This document shows positions 6,150-8,481 of a stretch of 8,481 nucleotides of DNA, piece after piece; positions within the stretch are counted from its first letter, which is position 1; each line of letters begins with the position of its first letter. The notes beneath the pieces were generated by a model that ran no database searches, was not told where the DNA came from, and saw only the letters and a program-made list of their open reading frames with translations. Source of the stretch: an uncultured Lysobacteraceae bacterium (GTDB taxonomy: Bacteria > Pseudomonadota > Gammaproteobacteria > Xanthomonadales > Xanthomonadaceae); NCBI GenBank assembly GCA_946482565.1, contig CAMLSB010000070.1, positions 1 to 8,481 on the forward strand, given 5' to 3'. The translations under genes and the position numbers were made by a program.

Positions 6150-6155
6150 AGTCTA
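6150..6155 (-). promoter_or_regulatory. Possible -10 element for the lipoprotein gene
   Basis: On the minus strand this reads TAGACT (4/6 match), about 30 bases before the chosen ATG at 6119. A start about seven bases downstream would fall near the alternative ATG at 6149, which supports the inner start as the translated one. No clear -35 is visible, so confidence is low. Confidence 0.25.
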
Positions 6156-6288
6156 CCCGCCGATTCACGGGGCCCGGCCGGAAGTGTTATCTGTCGGGGT
6201 GGAAGCGGTTGCAGGCGTCGCCGCACGTATTCCGGTGATGGAACCGGCCAGGAATCCTGCTAGGCTCGGCGCGTCACGGGCCACGGAA

Positions 6289-6305
6289 CGGCCGCAGTCC
6301 GGCCG
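6289..6305 (+). promoter_or_regulatory. Small stem-loop before the ribosome binding site of the HAVDG-repeat gene
   Basis: CGGCCG (6289-6294) and CGGCCG (6300-6305) form a 6-bp GC-only stem around the five-base loop cagtc. The 3' arm touches the GGGA Shine-Dalgarno at 6305-6308, so folding could reduce ribosome access to the ATG at 6314. Short GC stems are common in DNA of this composition, so regulation is only a possibility. Confidence 0.3.
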
Positions 6306-6313
6306 GGAATGCG

Positions 6314-7141
6314 ATGACGCTGCAACGCACGCAGATCGAAGTCCTGCTCGAAGACCTGGAAGCGACGGCGTTGCGCCGGCATCGCGCGGATCCCGGCGAC
6401 CCGACGCTTTCGCGCGATGTCGTGGAGCAGGCGCGCGCGCTGCTGCGTGTCGCGACGGTCGACCAGCACCTGCACATCTGCGATCACGCGCAACACCTGC
6501 TGCTTCGCCTCGGTGGCGACACCGAAGAAGAAGCGCGGCCCCGGCACGACGTCGGGCATGCAGTCGACTGGCATGCAGTCGACGGGCACGCAGTCGACGG
6601 GTACGCAGTCGACGGGCACGCGGTCGACGGGCACGCAGTCGACGACGGCATCCTGCGTGCGGTGCAGCCCACGCGTGACCGGGTGCCCGATCTCGGCATT
6701 CCGCTGGTCGACGATCCTTTCGACCTGGACGCGTATGTCCCGCGCGAACCTGCGGCTCCATCCTTGCCGGCGCGCATCCCCGCGCACACGCGGGCCCCGA
6801 CGCCGGTGCGCATGCTGGCGGCACCACGCGCGGTGCAGGTGCTGGCGCCGCAACGCGCGCCCTCGGCCACGACCGCTGCCACGACCGCGCCCGACAGCTT
6901 CGCCGAACGCCGCGCCCGCGCCCACGAAGCCGACGGAGACGAATTGCGCCGCGGGCTGACCGCGCAGCAGCTGCAGACGCTGGACACCATGTCGCACTTC
7001 GGCTGGACGCTGCGCTTCGTGCGTCGTCCGCTGTTCCAGCCGCCGGTGCCGGTGGCTTTCGACCGCAACCGCGAGCGCTTCGTCGTGGTCGCGCCCGACG
7101 GCAGCATCGACGACGCGCCGGGGCTGCAGGTCCGCGACTGA
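6314..7141 (+). CDS. Uncharacterised protein with HAVDG pentapeptide repeats
   Basis: A 275-residue protein with no signal peptide or membrane helix, so probably cytosolic. It has three parts. Residues 1-70 are helical and charged (TLQRTQIEVLLEDLEATALRRH, SRDVVEQARALLRVATVDQHLHI). Residues 82-111 are six tandem pentapeptides (HAVDW, HAVDG x2, YAVDG, HAVDG, HAVDD), followed by a low-complexity Pro/Ala/Arg stretch to about 195. Residues about 197-275 look like a compact folded module: FAERRARAHEADGDELRRGLT, then LDTMSHFGWTLRFVRRPLFQPPVPVAFD, then RFVVVAPDGSIDDAPGLQVRD. The last part is dense in aromatic and alternating hydrophobic residues and is probably the conserved region. The start is supported by GGGA at 6305-6308. 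rnr begins 49 bases after its stop. I cannot assign a function. Confidence 0.7.
   Translation: MTLQRTQIEVLLEDLEATALRRHRADPGDPTLSRDVVEQARALLRVATVDQHLHICDHAQHLLLRLGGDTEEEARPRHDVGHAVDWHAVDGHAVDGYAVDGHAVDGHAVDDGILRAVQPTRDRVPDLGIPLVDDPFDLDAYVPREPAAPSLPARIPAHTRAPTPVRMLAAPRAVQVLAPQRAPSATTAATTAPDSFAERRARAHEADGDELRRGLTAQQLQTLDTMSHFGWTLRFVRRPLFQPPVPVAFDRNRERFVVVAPDGSIDDAPGLQVRD
6557..6646. repeat. Six tandem 15-bp units, each carrying GTCGAC
   Basis: Units start at 6557, 6572, 6587, 6602, 6617 and 6632. Each contains the palindrome GTCGAC in the same phase, and the consensus unit is cacgcagtcgacggg. Differences are few: cat for cac, tac for cac, gcg for gca, and tgg or gac in the last codon. The array is in frame and encodes the HAVDG pentapeptides. 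Near-identity at the DNA level, including third codon positions, points to recent slippage or unequal recombination rather than old protein-level repetition. Confidence 0.93.
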
Positions 7142-7177
7142 GCGAGCGCTTCGCACGAGGCCTGCACGCGCGCGGTG

Positions 7178-7183
7178 TACCAT
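7178..7183 (+). promoter_or_regulatory. Possible -10 element directly upstream of rnr
   Basis: TACCAT (4/6 match) ends seven bases before the ATG at 7191, so transcription would begin at or just before the start codon. No Shine-Dalgarno precedes 7191 and no -35 is evident. The arrangement parallels that of the kinase gene at 1272-1283. Confidence 0.3.
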
Positions 7184-7190
7184 CGCCGCG

Positions 7191-8481
7191 ATGAAAAAGA
7201 CCCCCAAGGGCGACCGCAAGGCGCCCGGCAAGACCGGCGGCGGCGCGCCGGGCGGAAAATCCCCCGGCAAATCCCCTGGCAAGCCAGGCGGAAAGCCCGC
7301 CGGCAAGCCCGGCCATCACCGGCAAGGTGGCGCACCGGAAGGCCGCAAGCCTGCCGGGAAGCGTGCGCTTCCGGGTTGGCTGCCGGATCCTGGCCTGGCC
7401 CGCGCCATGGGCGGCGGCGGCGCCCGCACCGCGCCCGCCGTGGCGCCCACGGCCGATCCGGAGGCTGCGCGCGAGGCGACGCGCTATGCCGAGCCGATCG
7501 CCAGCCGCGAAATGATCCTGCAGGTGCTCGCCGCGCAGGACGGGCCGATGGATGCGCAGGCGCTGGCGGAGAAGCTCGCGCTCACCGCGCCGGACCGCTT
7601 CGATGCGCTCGGCAAGCGCCTGTCGGCGATGCTGCGCGATGGCCAGTTGCTGCAGAACCGCCGCGGCGGCTTCGTGCCCGCGGGCCGCAACCAGAACCTG
7701 ATCGCCGGCACGGTGATCGCCAATCCCGACGGTTTCGGCTTCCTGCGCCCGGAAAGCGGCGAGGGCGACGACCTGTTCCTGCCGCCCTACGAGATGCGCA
7801 AGGCATTGCATGGCGACCGCGTGCTCGCCAGCGTCACCGGCGTGGATCGCCGCGGCCGCCGCGAGGGCGCGATCGTCGAGGTCCTCGAGCATCGGCTCAA
7901 CCGCCTGATCGGGCGCTTCATCGTCGAGGCGGGCATCAGCTACGTCGAACCCGACGACCGCCGCATCCAGCGCAACGTGATGATCCCGCCGGGCGAAGGC
8001 CGCGACGCGAAGCCGGGCCAGCTGGTCGTCGCCGAGATCGTGCAGGCGCCGGACGCGCGCAGGCCGCCGATCGGGCGCGTGCTCGCGGTGCTCGGCGACA
8101 AGCTCACCGCATCGCTCTCGGTGGAAGCCGCGATCCACGGCCACGAAATCCCGCACGAATTCCCGCCGGAAGTACTGGCGCAGGCCACCGCCGTGCCGCT
8201 GGAAGTGCAGGACGCCGACATCCGCGGCCGCGTCGACCTGCGCAAGGTGCCGCTCGTCACCATCGACGGCGAGGACGCCAAGGATTTCGACGACGCGGTC
8301 TGGTGCGAACCGAACCGCGACGGCTTCCGCCTGATCGTCGCGATCGCGGACGTCTCGCATTACGTGCGGCCCGGCACGCCGCTCGACGACGAGGCGCAGA
8401 AGCGCGCGACGTCGGTGTATTTCCCGGGCTTCGTGGTGCCGATGCTGCCGGAGACGCTGTCCAACGGCATCTGCTCGCTGA
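7191..8481 (+). CDS. rnr: Ribonuclease R, N-terminal 430 residues (cut by window edge)
   Basis: RNase R is a processive 3'-to-5' exoribonuclease that degrades structured RNA. I translated 430 codons with no stop. Residues 1-100 are a Lys/Pro/Gly-rich, probably disordered extension containing five GKxx tetrapeptides (22-41). A winged-helix domain follows (about 102-165, PIASREMILQVLAAQDGPMDAQALAEKL to RRGGFVP). The first cold-shock domain is about 170-215 (IAGTVIANPDGFGFLRPE, DDLFLPPYEMRKALHGDRV), and a second OB-like region runs to about 345. The RNB domain starts with IDGEDAKDFDDAV (358-370); D359, D365, D367 and D368 align with the metal-binding and catalytic aspartates of RNase II (D201, D207, D209, D210). 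ADVSHYVRPGTPLDDEA and TSVYFPGFVVPMLPETLSNGICSL are further RNB signatures. The rest of RNB and the S1 domain lie outside the window. In many relatives a 23S rRNA methyltransferase gene (rlmB) follows. Confidence 0.95.
   Translation, partial: MKKTPKGDRKAPGKTGGGAPGGKSPGKSPGKPGGKPAGKPGHHRQGGAPEGRKPAGKRALPGWLPDPGLARAMGGGGARTAPAVAPTADPEAAREATRYAEPIASREMILQVLAAQDGPMDAQALAEKLALTAPDRFDALGKRLSAMLRDGQLLQNRRGGFVPAGRNQNLIAGTVIANPDGFGFLRPESGEGDDLFLPPYEMRKALHGDRVLASVTGVDRRGRREGAIVEVLEHRLNRLIGRFIVEAGISYVEPDDRRIQRNVMIPPGEGRDAKPGQLVVAEIVQAPDARRPPIGRVLAVLGDKLTASLSVEAAIHGHEIPHEFPPEVLAQATAVPLEVQDADIRGRVDLRKVPLVTIDGEDAKDFDDAVWCEPNRDGFRLIVAIADVSHYVRPGTPLDDEAQKRATSVYFPGFVVPMLPETLSNGICSL
7254..7313. repeat. Five 12-bp units coding GKxx in the RNase R N-terminal extension
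   Basis: Codons 22-41 read GKSP, GKSP, GKPG, GKPA, GKPG. The DNA units are imperfect (ggaaaatccccc, ggcaaatcccct and so on) and vary mostly at third positions, so the array is older or under protein-level selection compared with the GTCGAC array. The result is a positively charged, flexible tail that could contact RNA. Confidence 0.7.

Noticed and set aside
6557..6646. CRISPR-like array
   Set aside because: The 15-bp units abut with no spacers and are in frame within a coding region, so this is a coding tandem repeat.
6165..8360. A 731-codon open frame on the minus strand, antisense to the HAVDG gene and rnr
   Set aside because: It crosses two supported plus-strand genes and an intergenic gap, is dominated by Arg/Ala/His, and has no recognisable domain. 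Long antisense frames are expected in GC-rich DNA because stops are rare opposite GC3-biased codons.

Overview
The window looks like chromosomal core DNA of a high-GC gammaproteobacterium. My best guess is Xanthomonadaceae, in or near Lysobacter. The basis is the strong G/C bias at third codon positions, the RNase R with a long basic N-terminal extension, and the mix of housekeeping genes. The genus is an inference; no marker gene here settles it. I see no insertion sequence, phage gene, CRISPR array or other sign of transfer.

Layout. On the minus strand at the left edge is a GNAT acetyltransferase (1065-424), followed after two bases by the N-terminal half of minC (421 to the window edge). 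Transcribed away from it, across a 217-bp spacer with two inverted repeats, is a two-component system: a six-helix DesK/NarL-type histidine kinase (1283-2506) overlapping by 4 bp a NarL/LuxR-type response regulator (2503-3144), closed by a strong terminator. Next comes a membrane-anchored SRPBCC protein with a probable GyrI-like C-terminal domain (3281-4441). Four bases after it lies a compact AlkA-type 3-methyladenine DNA glycosylase (4446-5120). A tRNA-Leu(CAG) with its own promoter and terminator follows (5221-5305). A minus-strand lipoprotein (6119-5352) converges on the tRNA terminator. Divergent from it is an uncharacterised gene with a six-copy HAVDG repeat (6314-7141), then RNase R (rnr), which runs off the right edge from 7191.

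How the genes relate. The kinase and regulator clearly form one signalling unit, but the signal and targets cannot be read from the window and no transporter partner is adjacent. GNAT and minC are probably co-transcribed, and so are the SRPBCC protein and the glycosylase, judging by spacing. The other genes look independent.

I found no convincing undescribed multi-gene system. The most interesting local signals are the paired inverted repeats in front of the two-component operon, the 15-bp repeat arrays inside two coding regions, and two starts (kinase and rnr) that lack a Shine-Dalgarno and have a -10-like hexamer almost against the ATG, as expected of leaderless transcripts.
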